From Zhihengliuella flava (lineage in GTDB: Bacteria; Actinomycetota; Actinomycetes; Actinomycetales; Micrococcaceae): a DNA stretch of 64,000 bases. The position numbers and the translations under genes were made by a program. The stretch lies in NCBI RefSeq assembly GCF_015751895.1, contig NZ_JADOTZ010000001.1, positions 186,001 to 250,000 on the forward strand, written 5' to 3'. Within the stretch, counting starts at the first letter, position 1. Each line of letters begins with the position of its first letter. Below, piece after piece: positions 26,967 through 37,158 of this stretch. The notes below the pieces were generated by a model, which worked only from the letters and a program-made list of their open reading frames with translations, was not told where the DNA came from and ran no database searches.

Positions 26967-28436
26967 CTACGCGCCGGACGTTCCCCGAACGATCTCCCGC
27001 AGCCGCGCTAGGCGTTCGCCGATCTGCCGCTCCGCACCGTTTGACGTGGGTTCGTAGTAATTCTTGCCTTGTAGATCGTCCGGCGGATACTGCTGCGTGG
27101 CGATGGAGTGCGGGGCGTCATGCGCGTAGATGTACCCCTTGCCATGGCCGAGTTTTTGCGCCCCCTGATAGTGAGCATCTCGCAGATGCAAGGGAATGCC
27201 GCGCCCAGCACCCGCGCGCACATCGGCGATGGCCCGATTGATGCCCTCAAATGAGGCATTCGATTTGGGTGCAGTAGCGACATGCACCACGGCCTGCGCC
27301 AGAATAATCCGCCCTTCCGGCATCCCGATCATCTGGACGGCCTGACCCGCGGCGACGGCCGTCTGCAGCGCCGTGGGATCGGCCATACCGATGTCTTCGG
27401 AAGCGCTGATGATGATCCGCCGCGCGATGAACCGGGGGTCCTCTCCTGCCTCGATCATCTTCGCCAGGTAGTGCAGCGCCGCGTCGACGTCGGAACCGCG
27501 AATGGACTTGATAAACGCGCTAATGACGTCGTAATGCTGGTCGCCGGCGCGGTCGTATCGCTGAACGGCCACGTCCATGGCCCGCTCAGCATCGGCTAGC
27601 GTGATGCGCACGCGACCGTCCTCGTCCAGTGCGTCAGTCTCGGGGCCGCCGCCGTCGGTACTCGCGGGAGATGCTCCGTCGACAGCACCTGACAGGGCCG
27701 AACCCAGCGCCACGGCTGCCGCAGCTTCGAGTGCGGTCAGGGATCGGCGCGCGTCACCGCCCGAGAGTTTGACGAGGTGCTCCAGCGCCTCGGGATCGAG
27801 CACGACGGCGTCGTCTAATCCACGCTCTTCGGCCACCGCGCGTTCGAGCAAGCCGCGGATATCCGCGTCCTCTAGGGGCTTGAGCGTCAGCATGAGCGAT
27901 CGGGACAGCAGGGGCGAGATCACGGAGAAGGAGGGATTCTCCGTCGTCGCCGCCACGAGGACCACCCACCCGTTTTCAACTCCGGGGAGCAGGGCGTCCT
28001 GTTGCGCCTTGTTGAAACGGTGAATCTCGTCCAAGAAGAGCACCGTGGTGACGCCACGCAGGTCCCGATCCGACAGGGCTTGGTCCATCACACGGCGGAC
28101 GTCCTTCACCCCCGAGGTGATGGCCGAAAGCTCGACGAATCGCCGCCCGGGCCCCCGGGCGATCACGTGTGCCATCGTGGTTTTACCTGTTCCCGGCGGC
28201 CCCCACAGGATCACGCTTGACAGGCCCGCAGGACCTGCTTGGCCACCGTGGGCCAGCTGGCGCAACGGGGACCCTGCTCCGAGGAGGTGCTGCTGGCCCA
28301 CGAGCTCCTCGAGACGCCGGGGGCGCATGCGGACCGCCAACGGAGGGCGCGGGCGAAGGCTACCGTCTTGGCCCGTCTGCGATGGCTCCGCATCATAATC
28401 TGCCGCATCATCCAGGCTGCCGAACAAGTCATTCAC
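26967..28436 (-). CDS. rarA: Replication-associated recombination protein A (RarA/MgsA AAA+ ATPase)
   Basis: 489 residues. AAA+ clamp-loader-like ATPase acting at stalled replication forks. Walker A is GPPGTGKTTMAHVIA; Walker B with sensor context is FLDEIHRFNKAQQDALLP; further family motifs are ATTENPSFSV and SRSLMLTL. The C-terminal tetramerisation part contains DVDAALHYLAKMIEAGEDP and ARRIIISASEDIGMADP. An acidic, glycine/proline-rich insert (about residues 240-275, DGASPASTDGGG) lies between the lid and C-terminal domain. GTG 28436. Divergent from dtd. Confidence 0.94.
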   Translation of the reverse strand: MNDLFGSLDDAADYDAEPSQTGQDGSLRPRPPLAVRMRPRRLEELVGQQHLLGAGSPLRQLAHGGQAGPAGLSSVILWGPPGTGKTTMAHVIARGPGRRFVELSAITSGVKDVRRVMDQALSDRDLRGVTTVLFLDEIHRFNKAQQDALLPGVENGWVVLVAATTENPSFSVISPLLSRSLMLTLKPLEDADIRGLLERAVAEERGLDDAVVLDPEALEHLVKLSGGDARRSLTALEAAAAVALGSALSGAVDGASPASTDGGGPETDALDEDGRVRITLADAERAMDVAVQRYDRAGDQHYDVISAFIKSIRGSDVDAALHYLAKMIEAGEDPRFIARRIIISASEDIGMADPTALQTAVAAGQAVQMIGMPEGRIILAQAVVHVATAPKSNASFEGINRAIADVRAGAGRGIPLHLRDAHYQGAQKLGHGKGYIYAHDAPHSIATQQYPPDDLQGKNYYEPTSNGAERQIGERLARLREIVRGTSGA

Positions 28437-28559
28437 GACCCCAGCCTACCGATCCGTCCCGAGGCCAAGCATCCCGCACCGTGTAGCATCTGACCCGGCG
28501 CCGCGGGGACCAGCGGAGCGAGAGTGTGGATGGGCGACACGCCCCAGAGAAGGAGGAGC

Positions 28560-28994
28560 ATGAAGGCGATTGCGCAACGGGTCAGCCGCGCGTCGGTGAC
28601 GGTGGACGGCCACACCGTGGGTGAGATCGGCGTCGGTCTACTGATCTTGCTGGGCGTGAGCCATGAAGACACCCCTGAGCAGGCGCGTCAACTCGCGGAG
28701 AAGATCTGGCGGCTACGGATCTTGGAGGGAGAACTCTCGTGCCAACAAGCCGGCGCACCGCTCCTCGTGGTGAGTCAGTTCACCCTCTACGGCGACGTGC
28801 GCAAGGGGCGCCGTCCGAGCTGGACACGGGCTGCAGGGCGCAATCACTCCGAACCGCTCTACGAGGAGTTCATCGCCCAGCTACGTCAGCTGGGCGCCCA
28901 CGTGGAGACGGGGACCTTCGGGGCGATGATGGATGTTGAATCCATCAACTCTGGTCCGTTCACCCTCATCGTGGACACGGCCGAACTGGCTTAA
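28560..28994 (+). CDS. dtd: D-aminoacyl-tRNA deacylase
   Basis: 144 residues, normal length. Hydrolyses D-amino acids (and glycine) mischarged on tRNA. The two family motifs are present: VSQFTLYGDVRKGRRPSW and a C-terminal NSGPFT (consensus NxGPxT), which builds the cross-subunit Gly-cisPro active site. In DTD the segment before it is usually FGA.M.V; here TFGAMMDVESI fits. ATG 28560 with AGGAGG close by. Divergent from rarA and convergent with aspS. Confidence 0.94.
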   Translation: MKAIAQRVSRASVTVDGHTVGEIGVGLLILLGVSHEDTPEQARQLAEKIWRLRILEGELSCQQAGAPLLVVSQFTLYGDVRKGRRPSWTRAAGRNHSEPLYEEFIAQLRQLGAHVETGTFGAMMDVESINSGPFTLIVDTAELA

Positions 28995-28999
28995 CGAAA

Positions 29000-29046
29000 C
29001 GACGACGGCGGGAACCTCACCGTGTGAGGTGCCACCGCCGTCGTCG
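29000..29046. terminator. Bidirectional hairpin terminator between dtd and aspS
   Basis: A 12-bp outer stem (29000-29011 with 29035-29046) encloses a 7-bp inner stem (29014-29020 with 29024-29030). It lies six bases after the dtd stop codon, between two convergent genes. Confidence 0.7.
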
Positions 29047-29088
29047 TCCTGGTGAACCGGCCCGCTGGCCGGCGCAAGGCCGCGCCCC

Positions 29089-30885
29089 TTAGGCCTCGTC
29101 AGCCTGGGCCTGGGTCGCCTCAGACTGAGGCTGGGGCTTGGCATCCACTCCGGCTTCCTTGCGCTGTTCCGGCGTGATCGCGGCTGGAGCGGCGGTCAGT
29201 GGGTCATAGCCGCCGCCCGTCTTCGGGAACGCGATGACCTCGCGGATGGAGTCCTCGCCGGCGAGCAGCGCCACGACGCGGTCCCATCCGAACGCGATGC
29301 CGCCATGCGGCGGTGCGCCGTACTTAAAGCCCTCCAGCAGGAATCCGAACTTCGTCTGCGCCGACTCCTCGTCGAGACCCATGAGGCGGAAAACGCGCTC
29401 CTGCACATCACGCTGATGGATACGGATCGAACCGCCGCCAATTTCGTTGCCGTTGCAGACGATGTCGTACGCGTAGGACAGGGCGTTGGCCGGGTCCTGA
29501 TCGAACGTGTCCAGGTGCTCAGGCTTAGGGGACGTGAAGGCATGGTGCACGGCAGTCCATTTGCCAGCGCCCACCGCGACGTCGCCAGCGGCGACAGCGT
29601 CTTCGGCGGCCTCGAACATCGGCGCATCAACGACCCAGACGAAAGCCCAGTCGCCGTCCTTGATCAAGCCGGTGCGGTGACCGATCTCAACGCGTGCGGC
29701 ACCGAGCAGCGCGCGGGCGTCGGTAGCCTTGCCGGCCGCGAAGAAGATGCAGTCGCCGCCTTCGGCCCCAACCGTCGTCGCGAGGTTGTCCCGCTCCCAG
29801 TCGGTCAGGTTCTTGGCCACCGGGCCGGTCAGCGTGCCATCCTCCTGGACCAACACGTAGGCCAGTCCCTTGGCTCCACGCTGCTTCGCCCATTCCTGCC
29901 ACGCATCGAGCGTACGGCGCGGTTGCGAGGCTCCGCCTGGCATGACGACGGCTCCGACGTACGGGGCCTGGAAAACGCGGAACGTGGTGTCCTTAAAGAA
30001 TTCCGTGAGCTCGGTCAGCTCGAGGCCGAACCGCAGGTCGGGCTTGTCGGAGCCGTACTTGGCCATGGCATCGGCGTACGTCATGCGCTGAATGGGCGTG
30101 GGCACCTCAACGTCGATCAGCTGCCAGAGCGCTGTGACCAGCTGCTCGCCCAAGGCAATGACATCATCCTGCTCAACGAACGAGGCCTCGATGTCCAGCT
30201 GCGTAAACTCGGGCTGGCGATCCGCGCGGAAGTCCTCGTCGCGGTAGCAACGCGCCAGCTGGTAATACTTCTCGAACCCGCCAACCTGCAGAAGCTGCTT
30301 GAAGAGCTGCGGAGACTGCGGCAGCGCGTACCACGAGCCCGGCGCGAGTCGCGCGGGCACCAAAAAGTCGCGGGCGCCCTCGGGGGTCGATCGGGTCAAG
30401 GTGGGGGTTTCGATCTCCACGTAGCCATCGCCGTGCAGGATCTCGCGGGCCACCCGATTCGCTTCGGAACGCAGGCGGATGTTTTTGTTGGGCCCCGGGC
30501 GGCGCAGGTCAAGGTAGCGGTGGCGCAAGCGCGCCTCCTCGCCCACCTCGACGTGCTCGTCGACCTGAAACGGCAGAGGTGCCGAGGCGTTCAAGACGAC
30601 GACCTCTCGGGCCATCACTTCGATCTCCCCCGTCCCGAGGGCCGGGTTCTCGTTGCCCTCGGGGCGACGCTCGACCGTACCCGTGACCTGCAGGACGAAC
30701 TCGTTGCGCAGGGAGTGGAAGTCGTCCTCGTCGCGCACGACGATCTGGGCAACGCCCGATGCGTCGCGCAGGTCCAAGAAGGCCACGCCTCCGTGGTCTC
30801 GGCGGCGGCCTACCCAACCCGCCAACGTGACGGTCTGGCCGATGTGCTCTGCCCGGAGGGTTCCCAGGTCGTGAGTGCGCAGCAC
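29089..30885 (-). CDS. aspS: Aspartate--tRNA ligase
   Basis: 598 residues, the bacterial type with a GAD insertion domain. Charges tRNA-Asp (and possibly tRNA-Asn if asnS is absent, which cannot be judged here). N-terminal OB-fold: [19 protein letters not shown]. Catalytic core: [38 protein letters not shown] (motif 2), and [19 protein letters not shown] (motif 3). The C-terminal 25 residues are a glutamine/alanine-rich tail beyond the core. ATG 30885. Placed 88 bases downstream of hisS in the same direction, as is common. Confidence 0.97.
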   Translation of the reverse strand: MLRTHDLGTLRAEHIGQTVTLAGWVGRRRDHGGVAFLDLRDASGVAQIVVRDEDDFHSLRNEFVLQVTGTVERRPEGNENPALGTGEIEVMAREVVVLNASAPLPFQVDEHVEVGEEARLRHRYLDLRRPGPNKNIRLRSEANRVAREILHGDGYVEIETPTLTRSTPEGARDFLVPARLAPGSWYALPQSPQLFKQLLQVGGFEKYYQLARCYRDEDFRADRQPEFTQLDIEASFVEQDDVIALGEQLVTALWQLIDVEVPTPIQRMTYADAMAKYGSDKPDLRFGLELTELTEFFKDTTFRVFQAPYVGAVVMPGGASQPRRTLDAWQEWAKQRGAKGLAYVLVQEDGTLTGPVAKNLTDWERDNLATTVGAEGGDCIFFAAGKATDARALLGAARVEIGHRTGLIKDGDWAFVWVVDAPMFEAAEDAVAAGDVAVGAGKWTAVHHAFTSPKPEHLDTFDQDPANALSYAYDIVCNGNEIGGGSIRIHQRDVQERVFRLMGLDEESAQTKFGFLLEGFKYGAPPHGGIAFGWDRVVALLAGEDSIREVIAFPKTGGGYDPLTAAPAAITPEQRKEAGVDAKPQPQSEATQAQADEA

Positions 30886-30973
30886 TGCGGTCCTTTCATA
30901 AGGGGTGTGTGGTGAAAGCTGTTGGAGAGTTTACCGTCTGCGGTGGCGACGCGCTGATCCTCCCGCCGGGAGG

Positions 30974-32320
30974 CTAGTCCGCCTCGGTGAGAGCGCCGAC
31001 CTGGACCGAGGTGTCCGCTGCAGCGGGAACCCACGCGTGCGGATCCGCTGCCACTTGCTCGCCGGAGCGAATGTCCTTGACCTCGTGGCTTCCGTCGGCG
31101 TTGGTAAACCACACGAAGGGGATCCCGCGACGGTCCGCGAACTTGATCTGCTTGCCAAACTTCTCGGCGGTCGCCGCTACCTCGGCGCTGATGCCCCGAG
31201 CCCGTAGCTGGGAGGCGACGTCCTGGGCGGCGGCCCAGGCGTCGTCATTCGTCAATGTCACGTAGACCGCCGTCGGCACCTTGCGGGAGGCGACGGCGTG
31301 GCCCTCGGCGAGCATCCGGGAGACCAAGCGCGTCACGCCAATGGACAGTCCCACGCCCGGGAACGAACGGTTTCCCTTGGAAGCTAGTGACTCGTACCGC
31401 CCGCCCGAACAGATAGAGCCCAGTTTCTCGCGCCCTACCAGAACGGTTTCGTACACGGTGCCCGTGTAATAATCGAGTCCGCGCGCAATGCTCAGGTCGG
31501 CAATAATGCGGCCGGGAGCACGTTCCGCGGCCGTCGAAACGACCTCACTGAGCTCCGCTAGTCCCTCCTCGAGGAGCGGGTGATCGACCCCGAGCTCGCG
31601 CACCTGCTCCACGAAGGAAGCGTCCTCGGCACGGATCTGAGCGAGCGCCAACGCGGCGGCGGCCTGTTCGGGTGTCGCGCCGAGCTCGGACTGCAGCAAT
31701 TCGGAGACCTTGTCGGCCCCGATCTTCTCGAGCTTGTCGATGTTGCGAAGCACACCCGCCGTGTCGGTCAAGCCGAGACCGAGGTAGAAGCCCTCGGCCA
31801 ATTTCCGGTTATTCACGCGCACGCGGAAGTCCCCGACGGGCAGCGCCGCGAGCGCCTCAGCGATGACGAGCGCGAGCTCAACGTCGTACCGGAACGGCAG
31901 GACACCGTCTCCGACGACGTCAATGTCCGCCTGCGTGAATTCGCGAAAGCGGCCGTCCTGCGGCCGTTCGCCACGCCACACTTTCTGAATTTGGTACCGG
32001 CGAAATGGGAAGGACAGGTGGCCGGCATTTTCCACGACGTACCGAGCGAACGGGACCGTCAGATCAAAGTGCAGGGCGAGGGCGTTCGGATCTTCCGCCG
32101 TCGCGGACTCCTCCGACTGGAGGCGGGAGATGCCGTACACCTCTTTGTCGATCTCTCCCTTGCGCAGCAGCTGCCCCACGGGCTCGACGGCCCGCGTCTC
32201 AATATTGCTGAACCCATGGAGTTCGAAAGTCCGCCGCAGTGTGTCCAAGACATGATTCTCCACGAGCCGCTCTTCGGGGAGCCATTCGGGAAAACCGGAC
32301 AGGGAGGCCTTGCGTGCCAT
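30974..32320 (-). CDS. hisS: Histidine--tRNA ligase
   Basis: 448 residues. Class II synthetase for tRNA-His. Core motifs: GFPEWLPEERLVEN, LTVPFARYV (motif 1 region), RRYQIQKVWRGERPQDGR (motif 2) and the histidine-specific ARGLDYYTGTVYE; motif 3 follows at GVGLSIGVTRL. The C-terminal anticodon-binding domain contains YVTLTNDDAWAAAQDVA. ATG 32320 (MARKASLSGF) is chosen since homologues start there and AAGGAG lies 11 bases upstream; an ATG at 32350 and longer frames overlap the promoter region shared with the DUF349 gene. Confidence 0.94.
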   Translation of the reverse strand: MARKASLSGFPEWLPEERLVENHVLDTLRRTFELHGFSNIETRAVEPVGQLLRKGEIDKEVYGISRLQSEESATAEDPNALALHFDLTVPFARYVVENAGHLSFPFRRYQIQKVWRGERPQDGRFREFTQADIDVVGDGVLPFRYDVELALVIAEALAALPVGDFRVRVNNRKLAEGFYLGLGLTDTAGVLRNIDKLEKIGADKVSELLQSELGATPEQAAAALALAQIRAEDASFVEQVRELGVDHPLLEEGLAELSEVVSTAAERAPGRIIADLSIARGLDYYTGTVYETVLVGREKLGSICSGGRYESLASKGNRSFPGVGLSIGVTRLVSRMLAEGHAVASRKVPTAVYVTLTNDDAWAAAQDVASQLRARGISAEVAATAEKFGKQIKFADRRGIPFVWFTNADGSHEVKDIRSGEQVAADPHAWVPAAADTSVQVGALTEAD

Positions 32321-32443
32321 GGGTGCTGTAGCTCCTTGGGTGGGGTACATAACGACGCGCCGCGCGCGTGAAGACTGCCCTAGTCTAGCGGTCTTCGGGC
32401 CGCGTCCGGTTGGGCACGGTTCAGTGAATCGGTAGAGTGACGG

Positions 32444-33940
32444 ATGAAACACGAGCCCGCCGCGTCCGAGGCCGTCGGCGGTACGAGCGAAAGAGTTACA
32501 GCGGTGACCCACAGTCAAGAATCCGACGACCAGAACAACGGGACCACTCCCCCGACCCCCGCGTCGGTGAAGCCCTCCAGCATCAAGCCCTCTGCCATCA
32601 AGCCGTCGGGCGTCAAGTCCTCCGCGCAGCCCGCCGCCGAGGCAACCAACCAGCCGGCGGTGACGCCCCCGCCGTCGTACTCCACGGCTCTGGACGAGGC
32701 GCGTCGATTCGCGCGCGTTGCCGAAGACGGGCACGTCTTCGTCCTGATCGATGGCACCGAGCACCCCGTGGGACAGTATCCCGATGCCTCAGCCGACGAG
32801 GCCTTGGCCTACTTTGTGCGGAAGTACGACGACGTCGTGAACCAGCTACTGCTGCTGGAGCACCGGGTTGCCGCACACGCTCCGACGACGGACATGGACA
32901 AGACGCTCAATCACCTGGCGGAAGCAGTCTCCGAGCGAAAGATGGTCGGGGATCTTCCGGCCCTTGAAGCCCGCATCGAAAAGGCCCGTGCCGACGTCAA
33001 GGAACTTCAGGCCGCCGAGCAGCGCGAGCACGAGAAGGCGCGGGCTGAGCATCTCGCCGAGCGCGAGGAGATTGTTGCTGAGGCCGAGGCGCTAGCAGCC
33101 AAGGATCCCGAGAAGGTCCAGTGGAAGCAGTCCAGCCAGCGCATGAACGAACTCTTTGAAGCGTGGAAGACCGCACAAAAGTCGGGCATGCGGTTGGGCC
33201 GCAGCACCGAGGACGCCTTGTGGAAGCGGTTCCGTGGGGCACGGACGACGTTTGACAAGCACCGCCGTGCGTTCTTTAGCCAGCTCGATGCCGATCACGC
33301 CGAGGCGAAGCGCGTGAAGGAAGAGCTCATCGCGCGCGCCGTGGAGCTGCAGACGTCCACGGATTGGGGACGCACGGCTGGCGAATACCGGAAGCTCATG
33401 TCGGAGTGGAAGGCCTCGAAGCGTGCCTCGCGCAAGGACGACGACGCCTTATGGGCGCGATTCCGCGCCGCCCAAGATGTCTTCTTCGACGCTCGAAAGC
33501 AGGTCAACGCCGAGCTCGACAAGGAGTTTGAGGAAAACCTCAAGGTCAAGGAAGCGTTGCTCGAAGAGGCCCGTCGTATTGATCCGCACAAGGACCTCGC
33601 CGCAGCCAAGCGGGCCCTCGACTCGGTGCGTGATCGTTGGGATGCCGCGGGTAAGGTGCCGCGCGCGGACATGCAACGCATTGAAGCGGCACTGCGCCAG
33701 GTCGAAGACAGCGTGCGGGACGCAGAGGACCAAGAGTGGCGCCGCTCGAATCCGGAAACCAAGGCCCGCTCCAACAGCATGCTGGCCCAGCTTGAAGACT
33801 CGATCGCCCAGCTCCAAGAGGAGCTCGACAAGGCTCAGGCTGGCGGGGACGAACGCAAGATTCGTGCCGCCCAAGAGGCGCTGGACGCTCGCCAGACATG
33901 GCTGAAGACGGTTGAGGCCTCAGCCCGTGAGTTGAACTAG
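32444..33940 (+). CDS. DUF349 domain-containing coiled-coil protein
   Basis: 498 residues. A proline/serine-rich, presumably disordered N-terminus (residues 1-75) contains a four-residue periodicity, SIKPSAIKPSGVK. Around residues 150-215 there is long coiled coil (AEHLAEREEIVAEAEALA). DUF349 repeats follow, recognisable by the LW-F pattern: DALWKRFRGARTTF, DDALWARFRAAQDVFF and a third, weaker copy before the C-terminal coiled coil. The function of DUF349 proteins in Actinobacteria is unknown. Start uncertain: ATG 32444 or GTG 32504 (VTHSQESDD). Divergent from hisS, as in relatives. Confidence 0.8.
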   Translation: MKHEPAASEAVGGTSERVTAVTHSQESDDQNNGTTPPTPASVKPSSIKPSAIKPSGVKSSAQPAAEATNQPAVTPPPSYSTALDEARRFARVAEDGHVFVLIDGTEHPVGQYPDASADEALAYFVRKYDDVVNQLLLLEHRVAAHAPTTDMDKTLNHLAEAVSERKMVGDLPALEARIEKARADVKELQAAEQREHEKARAEHLAEREEIVAEAEALAAKDPEKVQWKQSSQRMNELFEAWKTAQKSGMRLGRSTEDALWKRFRGARTTFDKHRRAFFSQLDADHAEAKRVKEELIARAVELQTSTDWGRTAGEYRKLMSEWKASKRASRKDDDALWARFRAAQDVFFDARKQVNAELDKEFEENLKVKEALLEEARRIDPHKDLAAAKRALDSVRDRWDAAGKVPRADMQRIEAALRQVEDSVRDAEDQEWRRSNPETKARSNSMLAQLEDSIAQLQEELDKAQAGGDERKIRAAQEALDARQTWLKTVEASARELN

Positions 33941-33988
33941 CCTCGAGAGCTCTGCCGCGGAGTTGCTGATCTCCACAGCCGTTCGCAT

Positions 33989-34024
33989 AAGGGACGTTAT
34001 CCACAACGGTGGGTAGCGTCCCTT
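33989..34024 (+). terminator. Hairpin after the DUF349 gene, containing a DnaA-box-like 9-mer
   Basis: AAGGGACG (33989-33996) pairs with CGTCCCTT (34017-34024), and the inner bases TATCCAC/GTGGGTA extend the stem with one mismatch. It starts 48 bases after the stop codon and probably ends the DUF349 transcript. The 5' arm and loop include TTATCCACA (33997-34005), a perfect DnaA-box consensus, perhaps by chance. Confidence 0.5.
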
Positions 34025-34056
34025 GGCGTTGGTGCGCCGCGTGCCACGCTCGATGC

Positions 34057-34653
34057 ATGAGAATTTCACCTGAGAATGTGCGCGGCCGCTTTTACCGTCC
34101 GGGGCAACCCTTCGCTGCTGGGGAGCTCTCAGCGATGGCGTTGGCCGGTGATCTCTATCCGATGCTCAGTGGTCTCTGGACGAGCGTCGTGCCGCCGTGG
34201 ACCGCCCAGCAGCGGGCTGATGGAATCTGGGCACTGCTGAACGAGTGCCAGGCCCAGGCCGCGTGCGGAGCAGCTGCCGCCTGGATTTATACCGCGGGGC
34301 CAGGACCCGACGTGATTGAGTACACCTCCGCCCATCCCCTCCGGCGCGGCCGCCAGTCGCGGCTTCAACCCGTGCGGTGCGTTGAGCGGGACCTTCGTCC
34401 GGAGGACCTTCGGCTTGTCGCTGGGGCTACGATCACCTCCCCCGAGCGTACGGCGTTTGACCTCCTCTTCTATGGGGAGGACGACGCACACATTGTGCGC
34501 GACGTCGGGGCCCTTCACCGCAGCGGCTGCGAGCCGGTGGATCTCAGCCGACTCCGGCAACGCATCCACCGCGCGCGGCGAAGGCCGGGCAAGGTGCGCG
34601 CCTTGGACTTGTTAGATCAGCTCGATCAGTCACACGGTACGTCCGAGCGATGA
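34057..34653 (+). CDS. AbiEi-antitoxin-like protein, solitary
   Basis: 198 residues. The sequence TITSPERTAFDLLFYGED and the following aspartate/arginine-rich helices resemble the C-terminal domain of AbiEi, the transcription-repressor antitoxin of type IV toxin-antitoxin systems. The N-terminal winged-helix part is not clear. No nucleotidyltransferase toxin (AbiEii) is adjacent: upstream is the DUF349 gene and downstream, convergent by 18 bases, the rel gene. Similar solitary proteins are common in Actinobacteria and need not be toxin partners. ATG 34057 is preferred to a GTG at 34009. It is basic in its C-terminus (RIHRARRRPGK), fitting nucleic-acid binding. Confidence 0.5.
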   Translation: MRISPENVRGRFYRPGQPFAAGELSAMALAGDLYPMLSGLWTSVVPPWTAQQRADGIWALLNECQAQAACGAAAAWIYTAGPGPDVIEYTSAHPLRRGRQSRLQPVRCVERDLRPEDLRLVAGATITSPERTAFDLLFYGEDDAHIVRDVGALHRSGCEPVDLSRLRQRIHRARRRPGKVRALDLLDQLDQSHGTSER

Positions 34654-34671
34654 TGGTCGCGCCAGATGTGG

Positions 34672-36951
34672 CTACCGGCGGGGGCCGTTGGCCGTCGTTC
34701 GGTAGACGTCATACACCCCGTCGATGCGCCGGACGGCGTTGAGGACGTGACTCAGGTACTTCGGGTCGCCCATTTCAAAGGAGAACCGGCTCATGGCCAC
34801 TCGGTCTCGGCTCGTGTTCACGCTGGCGGAGAGAATATTGACGTGATTCTCTGACAAGACTTGGGTGACGTCAGAGAGCAAGGACTTACGGTCCAACGCC
34901 TCGACCTGAATTTCCACCAAGAACACGCTCGTCTTCGTGGGGGCCCATTCGACGGGGACGATACGCTCCGATTCAGAGGCGAGCGCCTGGAAATTGGTGC
35001 AGTCCGTGCGGTGCACCGAGACTCCAGCCCCGCGCGTGACGAATCCGGCAATGTCATCAGGCGGTACCGGCGTACAGCATCGGGCCAGCTTGGCCATCAC
35101 CTCTCCAGCGCCCGTGACAATGACGCCTGAATCGCTCGTGGATGCTTTGGACGTAGCGTGAGCGGCAATCGATGCGGCATCAAACTCGGACTCATCTTCG
35201 TGAGCCTCGACCAGCATGGCCTGGAGATGCTCCAAGACATTTTGTGCCGAAGTGTGTCCGTCGCCGACCGCGGCGTAGAGCGCGGAAATGTCGTTGAGGC
35301 GCAATTCATGGGCGACGGCGGTCAGCGTGTCATGCGTCATGAGCTTCTGCAGCGGCAGATTGTGTTTGCGCAATTCGCGCGTGAGCAGATCCTTGCCCTT
35401 ATCAATAGCTTCTTCGCGACGTTCTTTACTGAACCACTGGCGAATCTTGTTACGCGCTCTGGCGCTCTTCACGAACCCCTGCCAGTCGCGGCTCGGCCCG
35501 GCGCCCTCGGCCTTGGAGGTAAAAATTTCAACCCAATCCCCGTGATGTAGCTCCGAGTTGAGGGGGACGAGTTTGCCGTTGACACGCGCACCAATAGTCC
35601 GGTGGCCCACCTCTGTGTGGACCGAATATGCGAAGTCAACCGGAGTCGAACCGGCAGGCAACGCCATGACCTCACCCTTAGGGGTAAAGACGAAGACCTC
35701 TGCCGCGTTGATCTCGAAGCGCAAGCTGTCGAGAAACTCACCCGGATCCCGGGTTTCTTGCTGCCAATCAATGAGGCTCTTCAGCCACCCCATATCCTCC
35801 CCGCCACCAGAGGACGCGGACTTTGCGGCTTCCTTATACTTCCAGTGCGCTGCCACACCGTACTCTGCACGCCGGTGCATGTCGTGAGTACGGATTTGAA
35901 TTTCTACCGGTTTTCCGCCGGGGCCAATCACCGTCGTATGCAGCGACTGATACATATTGAACTTGGGCATCGCGATGTAGTCTTTGAATCGCCCCGGCAA
36001 CGGATTCCAGCGGGCATGCAATGTGCCCAGCGCCGCATAACAGTCGCGTACGGAGTCAACGAGGACCCGGACACCCATCAGGTCGTGAATATCGTTGAAC
36101 TCTTTACCCTTGACGACCATCTTCTGGTAAATGGAGTAGTAGTGCTTGGGGCGACCCGTGACCGTGGCCTTGATGCGATGCTGATGCAGGTCTTCGCCGA
36201 TGCGGCTGCGGACGGTAGACAGGTACTTTTCGCGTTCGGGAGTCCGGTCCCCCACCAGTCGGACGATTTCCTCGTACACCTTGGGATGCAACGCCGCGAA
36301 GGAGAGATCTTCTAACTCCCATTTAATCGTGTTCATACCCAGCCGGTGCGCCAGCGGGGCGAAAATCTCCAAGGTTTCGCGCGCTTTGCGAGCACTCGAC
36401 TTGGGTGATACGTAGCGCCAGGTACGGGCATTGTGCAGCCGATCGGCCAACTTAATGAGCAGGACCCGGATGTCTTTGGCCATAGCAATGACCATTTTGC
36501 GGACCGTCTCCGCTTGGGCCGCATCGCCAAACTTGACCTTGTCCAGCTTGGTAACGCCGTCGACCAGCATGGCGACTTCCTCGCCGAACTCCTTGGTCAC
36601 GTCCTCCAACGAGTAATCCGTGTCTTCAACGGTGTCGTGGAGCAATGCCGCGGCCAGCGTGGTACCAGTCATGCCCATTTCCGCGAGAATTGTCGCGACG
36701 GCGACGGGATGGGTGATGTAGGGGTCCCCACTCTTGCGCTTCTGCCCCTCGTGCTGGCGTTCCGCCACCGTGAAGGCGCGGGTAATTAGATCCAAGTCCT
36801 CGCGCGGGCTATTGGCCCGAACCGTCCGCAAGAGCGGTTCGAGGATGGGTGGCTGACCGGACGGGCTGCGCCCGGCTAATCGAGCGAGACGGGACAACGG
36901 GCGGCCACGACGGCCCTGACCAGTAGAAGCTCCGGCGCGATGATCGGCCAC
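34672..36951 (-). CDS. rel: Bifunctional (p)ppGpp synthetase/hydrolase (Rel)
   Basis: 759 residues. Makes and degrades the alarmone (p)ppGpp. Order of domains: HD hydrolase ([28 protein letters not shown], the HDxxED motif intact, so hydrolysis is expected), synthetase ([36 protein letters not shown]), TGS ([22 protein letters not shown]), a zinc-finger/helical region ([19 protein letters not shown]) and C-terminal ACT. GTG 36951 is used because AAAGGAGG lies just upstream; a frame reaching 37131 is not supported. Its location after yajC-secD-secF matches Actinobacteria. Confidence 0.96.
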   Translation of the reverse strand: MADHRAGASTGQGRRGRPLSRLARLAGRSPSGQPPILEPLLRTVRANSPREDLDLITRAFTVAERQHEGQKRKSGDPYITHPVAVATILAEMGMTGTTLAAALLHDTVEDTDYSLEDVTKEFGEEVAMLVDGVTKLDKVKFGDAAQAETVRKMVIAMAKDIRVLLIKLADRLHNARTWRYVSPKSSARKARETLEIFAPLAHRLGMNTIKWELEDLSFAALHPKVYEEIVRLVGDRTPEREKYLSTVRSRIGEDLHQHRIKATVTGRPKHYYSIYQKMVVKGKEFNDIHDLMGVRVLVDSVRDCYAALGTLHARWNPLPGRFKDYIAMPKFNMYQSLHTTVIGPGGKPVEIQIRTHDMHRRAEYGVAAHWKYKEAAKSASSGGGEDMGWLKSLIDWQQETRDPGEFLDSLRFEINAAEVFVFTPKGEVMALPAGSTPVDFAYSVHTEVGHRTIGARVNGKLVPLNSELHHGDWVEIFTSKAEGAGPSRDWQGFVKSARARNKIRQWFSKERREEAIDKGKDLLTRELRKHNLPLQKLMTHDTLTAVAHELRLNDISALYAAVGDGHTSAQNVLEHLQAMLVEAHEDESEFDAASIAAHATSKASTSDSGVIVTGAGEVMAKLARCCTPVPPDDIAGFVTRGAGVSVHRTDCTNFQALASESERIVPVEWAPTKTSVFLVEIQVEALDRKSLLSDVTQVLSENHVNILSASVNTSRDRVAMSRFSFEMGDPKYLSHVLNAVRRIDGVYDVYRTTANGPRR

Positions 36952-37098
36952 GAACGCCTCCTTTCCTTGCCCAGGTCTCGCGGTGCTGGCTGCACCGCTG
37001 GGACGTCGGTACGTCAAGATTACTGCACGGTACCGGCCAATGAGCGCACGCGCCAACCGCACGACGGCCTCATGCAATGGAGCAGGACGGCACAAAGC

Positions 37099-37140
37099 AA
37101 CAGCGGGTTGCCCTCCGGATCTGGAGGGCAACCCGCTGTT
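37099..37140 (-). terminator. Hairpin terminator after secF
   Basis: A perfect 18-bp inverted repeat (37099-37116 and 37123-37140) with a six-base loop, beginning 18 bases after the secF stop codon on the minus strand. It separates the yajC-secD-secF unit from rel. Confidence 0.75.
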
Positions 37141-37158
37141 CCTGTTCTGATGCAGGCC

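Noticed and set aside
29305-30915. Long plus-strand open frame opposite to aspS
   Set aside because: Antisense shadow of a full-length AspRS gene; no ribosome-binding site or recognisable domain.
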